Origin: Acetivibrio alkalicellulosi
GTDB taxonomy: Bacteria; Bacillota; Clostridia; Acetivibrionales; Acetivibrionaceae
Assembly (NCBI GenBank): GCA_008125075.1
Contig: VLTH01000003.1
Location: 759,480-823,479 of the forward strand
DNA: 64,000 nucleotides
Direction: 5' to 3'
The notes under the pieces are model-generated. The model had not been told where the DNA came from, ran no database searches, and saw nothing but the letters and a program-made list of their open reading frames with translations. Position numbers and translations under genes: made by a program. Position 1 is the first letter of the stretch. The number at the start of each line of letters is the position of its first letter. This document shows, piece by piece, positions 42,588-52,119 of this stretch.

Positions 42588-43526
42588 ATGGCTTTAAAGT
42601 CAAAAGATCTTCTAGGATTAAAAGATCTTTCAGTAGAGGAAATTGAATATATCTTGAGTAATGCAAAAACAATGAAACTTATATTAAAATCCAAAAACAA
42701 AAAAACCCCTCATTTGCAGGGGAAATCAATCATTACTCTATTTTATGAAAACAGCACAAGGACAAGATTGTCTTTTGAGCTTGCTGCTAAGTATATGAGC
42801 TCTAGTGCTGCTAATGTATCGGCTTCAGGAAGTAGTGTGTCAAAGGGTGAATCTTTAATTGACACAGGTAAAACTATTGATATGATGGGGGCAGATGTTA
42901 TTATTTTAAGACATCCAATGTCAGGTGCACCACATCTTCTTGCAAAAAATTCAAATGCTTCAATCATTAATGCAGGAGATGGTATGAATGAGCATCCGAC
43001 TCAAGCACTTTTGGACATGCTTACCATTATAGAAAAAAAGGGAAGCTTAAAAGACTTAAAAATTGCAATAATAGGGGATATATATCATAGCAGAGTAGCA
43101 AGGAGCAACATATGGGGAATGACAAAACTTGGAGCTAAAGTGTGTGTGGCAGCTCCTACAACATTAATGCCTCCCGAAATGGAAAAAACGGGTGTTAAGG
43201 TTTTTAATACAGTACAGGAAGCCCTTTTAGATGCAGATGTAGTAATGGGACTTCGTATTCAAAATGAAAGACAGAAGAAGGGATTGCTACCTGGAGTGCG
43301 AGAGTATGCTAGATTTTTTGGACTTGATGAAAAAAGACTTAAAATGGCTAAGGAAGATGCACTCATATTACATCCAGGACCTGTAAATAGAGGAGTTGAG
43401 TTAACTACATCGGTAGTAGAAAATGAAAAATCGCTTATAAATGAGCAGGTAACAAACGGTGTTGCCGTAAGAATGGCACTTCTCTACCTGTTAACAAGGA
43501 GGGATATAAATGAAAATACTTATTAA
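42588..43526 (+). CDS. pyrB: Aspartate carbamoyltransferase catalytic subunit
   Basis: PyrB joins carbamoyl phosphate and aspartate, the committed pyrimidine step. The 312-residue protein carries the carbamoyl-phosphate loop ENSTRTRLSFE (Ser56 to Arg60), the DGMNEHPTQALLDM motif, and LHPGPVNRGVE near the C terminus. No regulatory pyrI is present, as usual in Firmicutes. GTGAGGTG precedes the ATG. The 3' end overlaps pyrC by 17 bases. Confidence 0.97.
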   Translation: MALKSKDLLGLKDLSVEEIEYILSNAKTMKLILKSKNKKTPHLQGKSIITLFYENSTRTRLSFELAAKYMSSSAANVSASGSSVSKGESLIDTGKTIDMMGADVIILRHPMSGAPHLLAKNSNASIINAGDGMNEHPTQALLDMLTIIEKKGSLKDLKIAIIGDIYHSRVARSNIWGMTKLGAKVCVAAPTTLMPPEMEKTGVKVFNTVQEALLDADVVMGLRIQNERQKKGLLPGVREYARFFGLDEKRLKMAKEDALILHPGPVNRGVELTTSVVENEKSLINEQVTNGVAVRMALLYLLTRRDINENTY

Positions 43527-44796
43527 AGGTGGTCATGTTGTAGATATTAAGATGGGATTAGATAAGCCTATAGATATTTTAATAGAAAATGGTAAGATTT
43601 CAGAAATAGGTGACAATTTAGAGCTTTCTAGTGGAGATATAATAGATGCTAGTGGAAAGTATGTTCTTCCAGGTTTGGTGGATGCTCATTGCCACTTAAG
43701 AGATCCAGGATTTGAGTATAAGGAAGACATTGAAAGCGGAACAAAAAGTGCAGCAGCAGGAGGATTTACATCTATAGCATGTATGCCAAACACAAGTCCT
43801 GTAATTGACAATCAATCAATTGTAAAGTACATCATAAACAAAGCAAAGCAGGAAGGTGTTGTAAATGTTTACCCTATAGGTTCAATTTCTAAGGGACTTA
43901 AGGGAGAAGAACTTTCAGAAATAGGAGAACTCAAATTTGCAGGAGCAGTGGCCCTTTCAGATGATGGAAAACCTTTAAAGAGTTCCTCACTTATGAAAAA
44001 AGCCCTTGAGTACTCATCAATGTTTGATATTACCATGATATCTCACTGCGAGGACTTAGAACTAGCAGATGAAGGAGTAATGAATGAGGGATATCAGTCT
44101 ACAATATTAGGACTAAAAGGGATACCTTCGGCATCGGAAGAAATAATGGTGGCAAGGGACATTATATTATCTGAGTATACAAAGGTACCTATTCATATAG
44201 CTCATGTCAGTACTGAACTATCTGTCGATCTTATAAGGTTTGCAAAAAAAAGAGGTGTTAAAGTTACATGTGAGACATGCCCACACTATTTTGTATTAAC
44301 AGATGAAGCCTGTGATGAATTTAATACTTATGCAAAAGTAAATCCTCCTTTAAGAACTAAAAAGGATGTTAAGGCAATAATAGAAGGATTAAAAGACGGA
44401 ACAATTGATATAATAGCTACTGATCACGCACCACATCATATTGACGAAAAAAATGTTGAGTTTGATAATGCTGCAAATGGAATGGTAGGGTTTGAAACAG
44501 CATTTCCTTTAGCTATAACTTATCTTGTGAAACCAGGACATATTTCAATAAAGGATTTGGTTGAAAAGATGTGTGTAAATCCTTCTAAAATACTCGGACT
44601 TAACAAGGGCACTTTAGAAATCGGAAATAGTGCAGACATAGTAATTGTTGATGTGGATGAAGAGTTTACCGTTGATATAGAAAAGTTTCAATCTAAAAGT
44701 AAAAATTCACCTTTTAATGGTTTTAGTTTAAAGGGTTCTATATATTATACAATAGTTAATGGCAAAATTTTAGTACGTGAAAAGGTAATGTTATAA
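43510..44796 (+). CDS. pyrC: Dihydroorotase
   Basis: PyrC cyclises carbamoyl aspartate to dihydroorotate. The 428-residue enzyme is the long class I type. Zinc ligands are visible: His60 and His62 in DAHCHLRDPG, a histidine in TMISHCEDLEL, one in IHIAHVSTE, and the catalytic Asp in ATDHAPHH. The ATG lies inside the end of pyrB with AAGGAGG before it, so translation is coupled. A 136-base gap leads to pyrF. Confidence 0.97.
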   Translation: MKILIKGGHVVDIKMGLDKPIDILIENGKISEIGDNLELSSGDIIDASGKYVLPGLVDAHCHLRDPGFEYKEDIESGTKSAAAGGFTSIACMPNTSPVIDNQSIVKYIINKAKQEGVVNVYPIGSISKGLKGEELSEIGELKFAGAVALSDDGKPLKSSSLMKKALEYSSMFDITMISHCEDLELADEGVMNEGYQSTILGLKGIPSASEEIMVARDIILSEYTKVPIHIAHVSTELSVDLIRFAKKRGVKVTCETCPHYFVLTDEACDEFNTYAKVNPPLRTKKDVKAIIEGLKDGTIDIIATDHAPHHIDEKNVEFDNAANGMVGFETAFPLAITYLVKPGHISIKDLVEKMCVNPSKILGLNKGTLEIGNSADIVIVDVDEEFTVDIEKFQSKSKNSPFNGFSLKGSIYYTIVNGKILVREKVML

Positions 44797-44932
44797 AGGA
44801 TTTTAAATAAATAACTGGTCAACAGGTGTTTCAAAAAATATGATCTAATGGGGAGTATGGCATAATAAATTGCACAAGGAATTTTTTGAAAGGCACTAAA
44901 TAGAATTATTTTTATAAAAGGAGAGTTAATAA

Positions 44933-45865
44933 ATGTTTGTTGATGTACTAATAGAAAAAATAAAAGAAAAAAATAACCCTTCAGTAATAGGATTAGACGC
45001 TAAAATTGAATATGTTCCCTCTTTTATTAGGGAAGAAGCTTATGAAAAATATGGAAAAAACATTAAGGGAGTTGCAAAAGCAATCCTGACTTTTAATAAA
45101 TACATTATTGATGCAGTTTATGATGTTGTACCAGCTGTAAAACCTCAACTTGCATATTATGAAATGTATGGGCTTGAGGGATTACAAACCTTTTATGAGA
45201 CATGCAGGTATGCAAAAGAAAAGGGACTTATTATTATTGCAGATGGTAAAAGAAATGACATTGGTTCTACAGCACAGAGTTATTCTACTGCATTTTTAGG
45301 TAAAACTGAAATTGACGAAAGTACAAAAGAAGCTACGTTTGATACAGATGCGCTAACTGTTAATCCATACTTTGGTGTTGACGGAATTAAGCCATTTATT
45401 GAAGACTGCAAAAAATACAACAAGGGTATATTTGTCCTTGTAAAAACCTCAAACAATTCATCAGGTCAGATACAGGACATGGTAACTCAGGGAGGAAAAA
45501 GTATATACGAAATTGTTGCAGAATATGTTGAGGACTGGGGACAATCTCTTAAAGGAAAATATGGATACAGCAGTGTAGGAGCGGTGGTTGGAGCTACTTA
45601 TCCTAATCAAGCCAAAATAATCAGAAAAATACTAAAGAGTGGTTATATTTTAGTTCCTGGCTATGGTGCACAAGGTGGAACAGCAAGAGATGTAGCACAT
45701 TCTTTTAACTCTGATGGTTTGGGTGCTATTGTTAATGCATCAAGGAGTATTATGTGTGCCTATCAATCAGATATGTGGAAAGGTCAATACTCAGAAGAGA
45801 AGTTTTATGAAGCTTCAAGAGCTGAGGCACTGAGGATGAAAGATGATATTAATAGTGTTTTGTAA
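44933..45865 (+). CDS. pyrF: Orotidine 5'-phosphate decarboxylase (long form)
   Basis: PyrF converts OMP to UMP. The 310-residue protein is the longer type 2 form, compared with about 240 residues in Bacillus subtilis. The catalytic charged set lies in IADGKRNDIGSTAQ, preceded by VIGLDAKIEYVP, and the phosphate-binding end is VPGYGAQGGTARD. AAAGGAGAG precedes the ATG. Its place between pyrC and carA is a common clostridial order. Confidence 0.96.
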   Translation: MFVDVLIEKIKEKNNPSVIGLDAKIEYVPSFIREEAYEKYGKNIKGVAKAILTFNKYIIDAVYDVVPAVKPQLAYYEMYGLEGLQTFYETCRYAKEKGLIIIADGKRNDIGSTAQSYSTAFLGKTEIDESTKEATFDTDALTVNPYFGVDGIKPFIEDCKKYNKGIFVLVKTSNNSSGQIQDMVTQGGKSIYEIVAEYVEDWGQSLKGKYGYSSVGAVVGATYPNQAKIIRKILKSGYILVPGYGAQGGTARDVAHSFNSDGLGAIVNASRSIMCAYQSDMWKGQYSEEKFYEASRAEALRMKDDINSVL

Positions 45866-45895
45866 AAACTATTTTAAAGTTAAGGTGGGAATGAT

Positions 45896-47017
45896 ATGAA
45901 AGCTATATTGGCACTAGAGGATGGTACAATTTTTAACGGAGAGAGTTTTGGAATTGAAGGTGAGGTTTTAGGTGAAATAGTTTTTAATACTGGTATGACA
46001 GGATATCAGGAAGTATTAACAGATCCTTCTTATTGTGGTCAAGTTGTAACGATGACATATCCTCTTATCGGGAATTATGGTGTTAATATTGATGATTTAG
46101 AATCAGCAAAACCCCATGTAAAAGGTTTTGTTGTAAGAGAGTTATGTGACAATCCTAGTAACTGGAGATCAGTAGAAACCCTAAATGAATACTTAAAAAG
46201 AAACAATATAATAGGTATTCAGGGGATTGATACTAGAGCATTGACAAGAATATTAAGAGATAAAGGTACTATGAAGTGCATTATTACTACAGAATTAGAT
46301 TTTTGTTTTGATGAAAAAATCGATGAAATTAAGGCTTATCAAATAAAAGATCCAGTTGCATGTGTTACAACAAATGAAGTTGTGCACTATAAAGGGGATG
46401 GGTATAAAATTGCACTGTTGGATTTAGGTATTAAGAAAAATATTGTAAGATCACTTTTAAAAAGAGACTGTGATGTCTATGTTTTCCCATCAAATGCAAA
46501 AGTAGAAGAAATACATGCAATAAATCCTGATGGAATAATGCTTTCAAATGGCCCGGGTGATCCAAAAGACTGTATAAAAGAAATAGGTACTATTAAAGAG
46601 CTATTTGGTAAAAAACCAATCTTTGGAATATGCCTTGGTCATCAGCTTACTGCTTTAGCAAATGGTGCAAACACAGAAAAACTTAAATTTGGACATAGAG
46701 GATGTAATCATCCAGTTAAAGATGTTGTGAAAGATATGACATATATTACATCTCAGAATCATGGTTATACAATTGTAGAAGAATCAATAGATAAATCAAG
46801 AATGGAAGTTAGTCACAGAAATATGAACGATGGAACTATAGAGGGTATTAAGTATAAAGATGTGCCAGTATTTACAGTACAGTTTCATCCAGAAGCATCT
46901 CCAGGGCCAACAGATACAGGATATCTTTTTGATGAGTTTTTGGAAATGATTAAAAAGCACAAATCAGATTTTGAAGGTGATAATTCCAATGAAGATCATG
47001 GGAATAATAAAAAATAA
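45896..47017 (+). CDS. carA: Carbamoyl-phosphate synthase small subunit (glutaminase)
   Basis: CarA hydrolyses glutamine and passes ammonia to CarB. The 373-residue protein has an N-terminal domain with GYQEVLTDPSYCGQ and a class I glutamine amidotransferase domain: FGICLGHQLTALA with the catalytic Cys, and the His-Glu pair in VQFHPEASPGP. The last 20 residues are Asn- and Asp-rich and probably disordered. AAGGTGGG precedes the ATG, and carB follows after 23 bases. Confidence 0.97.
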   Translation: MKAILALEDGTIFNGESFGIEGEVLGEIVFNTGMTGYQEVLTDPSYCGQVVTMTYPLIGNYGVNIDDLESAKPHVKGFVVRELCDNPSNWRSVETLNEYLKRNNIIGIQGIDTRALTRILRDKGTMKCIITTELDFCFDEKIDEIKAYQIKDPVACVTTNEVVHYKGDGYKIALLDLGIKKNIVRSLLKRDCDVYVFPSNAKVEEIHAINPDGIMLSNGPGDPKDCIKEIGTIKELFGKKPIFGICLGHQLTALANGANTEKLKFGHRGCNHPVKDVVKDMTYITSQNHGYTIVEESIDKSRMEVSHRNMNDGTIEGIKYKDVPVFTVQFHPEASPGPTDTGYLFDEFLEMIKKHKSDFEGDNSNEDHGNNKK

Positions 47018-47040
47018 TAGTGGTATAAGGGGGGATATTA

Positions 47041-50000
47041 ATGCCTAGAAGGAATGATGTTAATAAAGTTTTGGTTATTGGTTCAGGTCCTATAATAATA
47101 GGACAGGCAGCAGAATTTGATTATGCAGGTACACAGGCTTGTAGGGCTTTAAAAGAAGAAAACATAGAAGTGGTACTTGTTAACAGCAATCCAGCTACAA
47201 TAATGACTGACACTAATATTGCAGATAAGGTTTATATAGAACCTCTTACTGTAGCTGCTGTTAAAAATATAATTAAGCTTGAAAAGCCTGATAGTATACT
47301 GCCTACTTTAGGAGGACAAACAGGTTTAAATCTTGCAATGGAACTTGCTGAGACTGGATTTTTAGAAGAAAATGGCGTAAAACTTCTTGGAACTGCAACT
47401 GCGGCAATTAAAATGGCAGAAGATAGACAGGAATTTAAAGATACAATGGAAAGTATAGGAGAGCCATGTATAGCAAGTAAGGTAGTTAATACAATTGAAG
47501 ATGCTATTATGTTTGCAAATGAGATAGAATATCCTGTAGTTGTAAGACCTGCCTATACTATGGGAGGAGCTGGCGGAGGTATTGCTTACACTGAAGCACA
47601 GTTAAGAGAAATAGCAAGCACAGGACTAAGACTTAGCAGAGTAAATCAAGTTCTTATTGAAAAGTGCATTTCTGGATGGAAGGAAATTGAATATGAAGTT
47701 ATGCGTGACAGCAAAGGAAATGTAATAACTGTGTGTAATATGGAAAACATTGATCCTGTTGGTGTTCATACAGGTGACAGTATTGTTGTAGCACCTTCTC
47801 AGACTCTTTCTGATAAAGAGTATCAGATGCTAAGGACAGCTTCTTTAAAAATTATTTCTACTCTTGGGATTGAAGGAGGCTGTAATGTTCAGTTTGCACT
47901 TCATCCAACAAGCTTTGAATATGCAGTAATTGAAGTGAATCCAAGGGTTAGTAGATCTTCAGCCCTTGCTTCAAAAGCTACTGGTTATCCAATTGCAAAG
48001 GTTGCGTCTAAAATAGCGATAGGATATGGATTAGATGAAATAAAAAATGCTGTAACACAAAAGACTCTGGCGTGTTTTGAACCAACACTTGACTATGTTG
48101 TTGTAAAAATTCCCAAGTGGCCTTTTGACAAATTTGTTAAGGCCAAAAGAACACTTGGTACTCAGATGAAGGCTACAGGAGAAGTAATGTCTATTAGTAC
48201 TTCTTTGCAGGGAGCATTGATGAAAGCATTGAGATCTCTAGAACTTGGAGTATTTACATTAGAACAGGAAGTTTACAAGAAATTTAGTGATGAAGAAATA
48301 AGGCAAAAAGTCAGTGATGTTGATGATGAGAGAATTTTTGTTATTGCAGAAGCAATAAGGAGAGGCATTACTATTGAAGATATAAACCAAATTACTAAAA
48401 TTGATTTATTTTTCTTAAATAAAATAAAAGAACTTGTTCAAACAGAAGAAATGCTTAAAAAAATGAAACTTGAAAACTTTACTCTAGATATAATGAAAAA
48501 GATTAAAAAAATGGGCTTTACAGATGCGGTTATTGCAAAATTTGTTGGATGTGACAAAAAAGAAATAGCTCAATTGAGAAAAGATTTAGGAATATGTCCT
48601 GTTTATAAAATGGTTGACACATGTGCAGCAGAATTTGAAGCAATGACACCATACTATTACTCAACTTATGATGAATACTGTGAAACAAGAGAATCAAAGA
48701 ATAAGAAAGTTTTAGTAATTGGGTCAGGACCTATAAGAATTGGACAGGGTATAGAGTTTGATTATTGTTCGGTACATTCAATATGGGGACTTAAAGATGA
48801 AGGATATGAGACAATAATTGCAAACAACAATCCAGAAACAGTAAGTACAGATTTTGATACAGCAGACAGACTTTACTTTGAGCCTTTGACCCCTGAGGAT
48901 GTTGAAAACATTGTTGAAGTAGAAAAGGTTGATGGTGCAATAGTTCAATTTGGAGGACAGACAGCTATAAAGCTTACGAGGACTTTAGATGAGTTGGGAG
49001 TAAAAATATTGGGTACTCAGCCTAAATATATTGATGCATCAGAGGATAGGGAAAAGTTTGATGCAATACTAGAAGAGATTGGAATTCCTAGACCGAAGGG
49101 TAAGACAGTCTTTACTTTAGAAGAGGCACTAAAGGTAGCTAATGACCTTAAATATCCAGTATTAGTAAGACCTTCTTATGTACTGGGTGGGCAGGGTATG
49201 GAGATTGCTTACAGTGATAAAGACATTGTTGAATTTATGGAAGTTATAAATAGGGTTAAGCAAGAACACCCAATACTTATAGATAAGTATATGATGGGTA
49301 AAGAAATTGAAGTTGATGCAATATGTGATGGAGAAGAGATTCTTATCCCAGGAATTATGGAGCATCTTGAAAGGGCAGGAGTACATTCTGGCGACAGTAT
49401 ATCCGTTTATCCTGTTCAGACAATTAATGAAGGTGTACAAGAAAAAGTAGTTGAATATACAAGAAAGCTTGCAAAAGCTCTTAATGTTGTGGGATTAGTT
49501 AATATTCAATATGTATACTATGACAATGAAGTTTATGTAATAGAGGTTAATCCACGTTCAAGCAGAACTGTGCCCTATATAAGCAAGGTGACAGGAATAC
49601 CAATGGTTAATATTGCTACAAGAATTATGACAGGCAAAAAGCTTTCAGATTTTAAATATGGTACTGGATTATACAAGCAATCAGAATATATTGCAGTAAA
49701 AGCTCCTGTGTTTTCCTTTGAAAAGCTTCATGATGTGGATATAAGTTTAGGACCAGAAATGAAATCAACAGGTGAAGTGTTAGGAATAGCACGAACTTTG
49801 CCAGAAGCTTTATACAAAGCAATTATTTCATCAGGAATCAAGATACCTAAAAAGGGTGGTGGTATCTTAATGACAGTTCGTGACACAGATAAGTCTGAAC
49901 TTATATCGATTGCAGAAGATTTTGAAAAGCTAGGCTTTGAACTTTATGCAACTGGCAGAACGGCTAATATGCTTAATAATGAGGGAATTGCAACAAATGC

Positions 50001-50259
50001 AGTGAGAAAGATTGGTGAAGGTGAACCAAATATTTTAGATATAATACAGTCAGGTAAAATAGACCTTGTTATTAATACTCCTACAAAGGGGAGAAAAACT
50101 GACAGAGATGGATTTAAGATAAGAAGAAAAGCTGTTGAAATGTCTATACCATGCCTTACTTCCCTTGATACTGCAAAGGCTGTAGTTGATTGTATTAAAC
50201 TAGGTAGGGATGAAAAAGATTTTGAAGTAATAAACTTGAGGATGCTTGGAAATAGCTAA
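47041..50259 (+). CDS. carB: Carbamoyl-phosphate synthase large subunit
   Basis: CarB makes carbamoyl phosphate from ammonia, bicarbonate and two ATP. The 1072-residue length is standard. The two homologous halves are evident: [20 protein letters not shown] near residue 10 and [19 protein letters not shown] near 560, each followed by an ATP-grasp domain ([30 protein letters not shown]). The C terminus (about 940-1072) is the MGS-like regulatory domain. AAGGGGGGA precedes the ATG. Its end lies just ahead of pyrK. Confidence 0.98.
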   Translation: MPRRNDVNKVLVIGSGPIIIGQAAEFDYAGTQACRALKEENIEVVLVNSNPATIMTDTNIADKVYIEPLTVAAVKNIIKLEKPDSILPTLGGQTGLNLAMELAETGFLEENGVKLLGTATAAIKMAEDRQEFKDTMESIGEPCIASKVVNTIEDAIMFANEIEYPVVVRPAYTMGGAGGGIAYTEAQLREIASTGLRLSRVNQVLIEKCISGWKEIEYEVMRDSKGNVITVCNMENIDPVGVHTGDSIVVAPSQTLSDKEYQMLRTASLKIISTLGIEGGCNVQFALHPTSFEYAVIEVNPRVSRSSALASKATGYPIAKVASKIAIGYGLDEIKNAVTQKTLACFEPTLDYVVVKIPKWPFDKFVKAKRTLGTQMKATGEVMSISTSLQGALMKALRSLELGVFTLEQEVYKKFSDEEIRQKVSDVDDERIFVIAEAIRRGITIEDINQITKIDLFFLNKIKELVQTEEMLKKMKLENFTLDIMKKIKKMGFTDAVIAKFVGCDKKEIAQLRKDLGICPVYKMVDTCAAEFEAMTPYYYSTYDEYCETRESKNKKVLVIGSGPIRIGQGIEFDYCSVHSIWGLKDEGYETIIANNNPETVSTDFDTADRLYFEPLTPEDVENIVEVEKVDGAIVQFGGQTAIKLTRTLDELGVKILGTQPKYIDASEDREKFDAILEEIGIPRPKGKTVFTLEEALKVANDLKYPVLVRPSYVLGGQGMEIAYSDKDIVEFMEVINRVKQEHPILIDKYMMGKEIEVDAICDGEEILIPGIMEHLERAGVHSGDSISVYPVQTINEGVQEKVVEYTRKLAKALNVVGLVNIQYVYYDNEVYVIEVNPRSSRTVPYISKVTGIPMVNIATRIMTGKKLSDFKYGTGLYKQSEYIAVKAPVFSFEKLHDVDISLGPEMKSTGEVLGIARTLPEALYKAIISSGIKIPKKGGGILMTVRDTDKSELISIAEDFEKLGFELYATGRTANMLNNEGIATNAVRKIGEGEPNILDIIQSGKIDLVINTPTKGRKTDRDGFKIRRKAVEMSIPCLTSLDTAKAVVDCIKLGRDEKDFEVINLRMLGNS

Positions 50260-50275
50260 AAATTTGGAGGATGAA

Positions 50276-51061
50276 ATGTCAAAAGTTTTAAAAGAAAAAG
50301 TTGAAAGAGTTGAAAAACTTGCTGAGTCAATTTATAAAATGACTATAAAGTCAGAATATATAACCCAAAAAGCAGTTCCAGGACAGTTTGTAAACGTGAA
50401 ATGTAGTGAAGGAATAAATGCTTTATTAAGAAGGCCTATAAGCATATGTAATGTAGATGTAAAAAATGAAACACTTGATATAGTATTTCAGATAAAGGGG
50501 ATTGGAACAGAGTATTTGTCCCAAAAAAGGATTGGAAGCCAAGTGGATTTAATAGCACCCTTAGGAAAACCCTTTGACACATCAGATAATTATAAAAACA
50601 TAGCAGTTGTTGGTGGAGGAATAGGAGTTTTTCCCTTACTATATCTTTTAAATAAGATGAATACTGCAAAAAAATCTACTTTCTTAGGCTTTAGAAATAG
50701 TAATTATGCAGTGCTCCAAGATGAATTTAAAGAAGCATCAGACAAACTTTTTATCTCAACAGATGATGGTAGTGAAGGTTATAAGGGACTTATAACCGAT
50801 ATTTTAGAAAAAGAACTTGAAAGTATAAAATATGATATTATTTATACTTGTGGACCAACGCCAATGATAAAAAAAGTTGTGGATATAGCAAAGAAGAATA
50901 ATATAAAGTGTCAGGTATCTCTAGAACAGAGAATGGGTTGTGGCATAGGAGCATGTCTTGTTTGTGCATGTAAAACAGGCAATAATGAAAACTGGAAATA
51001 CAGCCATGTATGCAAAGACGGACCTGTCTTTTGGAGTAGTGAGGTGATTTTTGATGATTGA
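50276..51061 (+). CDS. pyrK: Dihydroorotate dehydrogenase electron transfer subunit
   Basis: PyrK carries FAD and a 2Fe-2S cluster and links PyrD to NAD+. The 261-residue protein has the flavin-binding RRPISICNV, the NAD-binding VGGGIGVFPLLYL, and the cluster cysteines in GCGIGACLVCACKTG and HVCKDGPVF. TTGGAGG fixes the start at ATG 50276; the frame is open to 50246 inside carB. It overlaps pyrD by eight bases, so PyrK and PyrD form the type 1B enzyme. Confidence 0.96.
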   Translation: MSKVLKEKVERVEKLAESIYKMTIKSEYITQKAVPGQFVNVKCSEGINALLRRPISICNVDVKNETLDIVFQIKGIGTEYLSQKRIGSQVDLIAPLGKPFDTSDNYKNIAVVGGGIGVFPLLYLLNKMNTAKKSTFLGFRNSNYAVLQDEFKEASDKLFISTDDGSEGYKGLITDILEKELESIKYDIIYTCGPTPMIKKVVDIAKKNNIKCQVSLEQRMGCGIGACLVCACKTGNNENWKYSHVCKDGPVFWSSEVIFDD

Positions 51062-51965
51062 TTTAAGTGTTGATATTAAAGGTTTGAAGTTAAAAAATCC
51101 TGTAATTGCTGCCTCTGGAACCTTTGGATTTGGAAGAGAGTTTAAGGAATATACCAATCTTGACATGATTGGAGGTATATCGGTAAAAGGCCTCACATTA
51201 GAAGAAAGACAGGGAAATAAACCGCCTAGAATTGCAGAAACACCTGCTGGAATACTAAATAGTGTGGGACTTCAAAATCCAGGAGTTAAAGCTTTTGTAA
51301 AGAATGAAATTCCATTTTTAAGAAAGCATGACACGAAAATCATAGCAAATATAGCAGGAAATACAATAGAAGACTATTGTAAAATGGCTGAGATATTATC
51401 TGATTCAGATATTGATGGTATTGAGCTGAATGTATCATGTCCTAATGTAAAAAAGGGATGTGTTGCTTTTGGAAATACTGTGGCAGGAATAAGTGATATA
51501 ACTAAAAAAGTGAGAAGTTTTTGTAAAAAGCCCCTGATTGTAAAACTTACTCCAAATGTAACAGACATAAAAGAAGTTGCTATGGCAGCAGAGTCAGAAG
51601 GTGCAGATGCCATATCTCTAATAAATACCATACTAGGCATGGCAATTGATATACACAGGAGAAAGCCTATACTTGCAAATAATATGGGAGGACTTTCAGG
51701 ACCTGCAGTAAAGCCAGTAGCAGTCAGAATGGTATATGAAGTATCAAAATCTGTTAGTATACCTGTTATTGGCATGGGGGGGATTTCTAACGGTGATGAT
51801 GCAATAGAGTTTATGTTAGCAGGTGCAAGTGCTGTAATGGTTGGAACTGCAAATTTCATAAATCCATCTGCATGTGTTGATACTGCAGAGGGCATTAAAA
51901 ATTATATGAAAATGCATGGTTTTAATAATGTATATGACCTAATTGGAAGTCTTGAACTAAATTAG
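51054..51965 (+). CDS. pyrD: Dihydroorotate dehydrogenase (class 1B) catalytic subunit
   Basis: PyrD oxidises dihydroorotate to orotate with FMN. The 303-residue barrel starts DLSVDIKGLKLKNPVIAASG, has the active-site cysteine in ELNVSCPNVKKGC, as in class 1B, and the FMN-phosphate loop GMGGISNGDDAIEFMLAGA. GAGGTG lies seven bases before the ATG at 51054; the TTG at 51051 is less likely. It ends the operon, and a strong terminator follows. pyrE is not in this window. Confidence 0.97.
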   Translation: MIDLSVDIKGLKLKNPVIAASGTFGFGREFKEYTNLDMIGGISVKGLTLEERQGNKPPRIAETPAGILNSVGLQNPGVKAFVKNEIPFLRKHDTKIIANIAGNTIEDYCKMAEILSDSDIDGIELNVSCPNVKKGCVAFGNTVAGISDITKKVRSFCKKPLIVKLTPNVTDIKEVAMAAESEGADAISLINTILGMAIDIHRRKPILANNMGGLSGPAVKPVAVRMVYEVSKSVSIPVIGMGGISNGDDAIEFMLAGASAVMVGTANFINPSACVDTAEGIKNYMKMHGFNNVYDLIGSLELN

Positions 51966-52017
51966 ATGCATAATTATTTTCTAAAATTTTGTGAAATGTT
52001 TGATTCTATAAAAGTAA

Positions 52018-52054
52018 CAAGTGGGCTAAGGTGACTTGGCCCACTTGCTTTTTT
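52018..52054 (+). terminator. Terminator of the pyr operon
   Basis: CAAGTGGGC (52018-52026) pairs with GCCCACTTG (52039-52047), followed by CTTTTTTAT. It lies about 50 bases after pyrD. Confidence 0.92.
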
Positions 52055-52119
52055 ATATGTTTTGAAAAAATAAACTTATATTTGCAAAAAGGAGCAAAAT
52101 AACCGTCCCTGTGTACCGG

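Noticed and set aside
51374-51895. 173-codon ORF antisense to pyrD
   Set aside because: pyrD is complete with FMN and cysteine motifs; the antisense frame is a by-product of its codon use.
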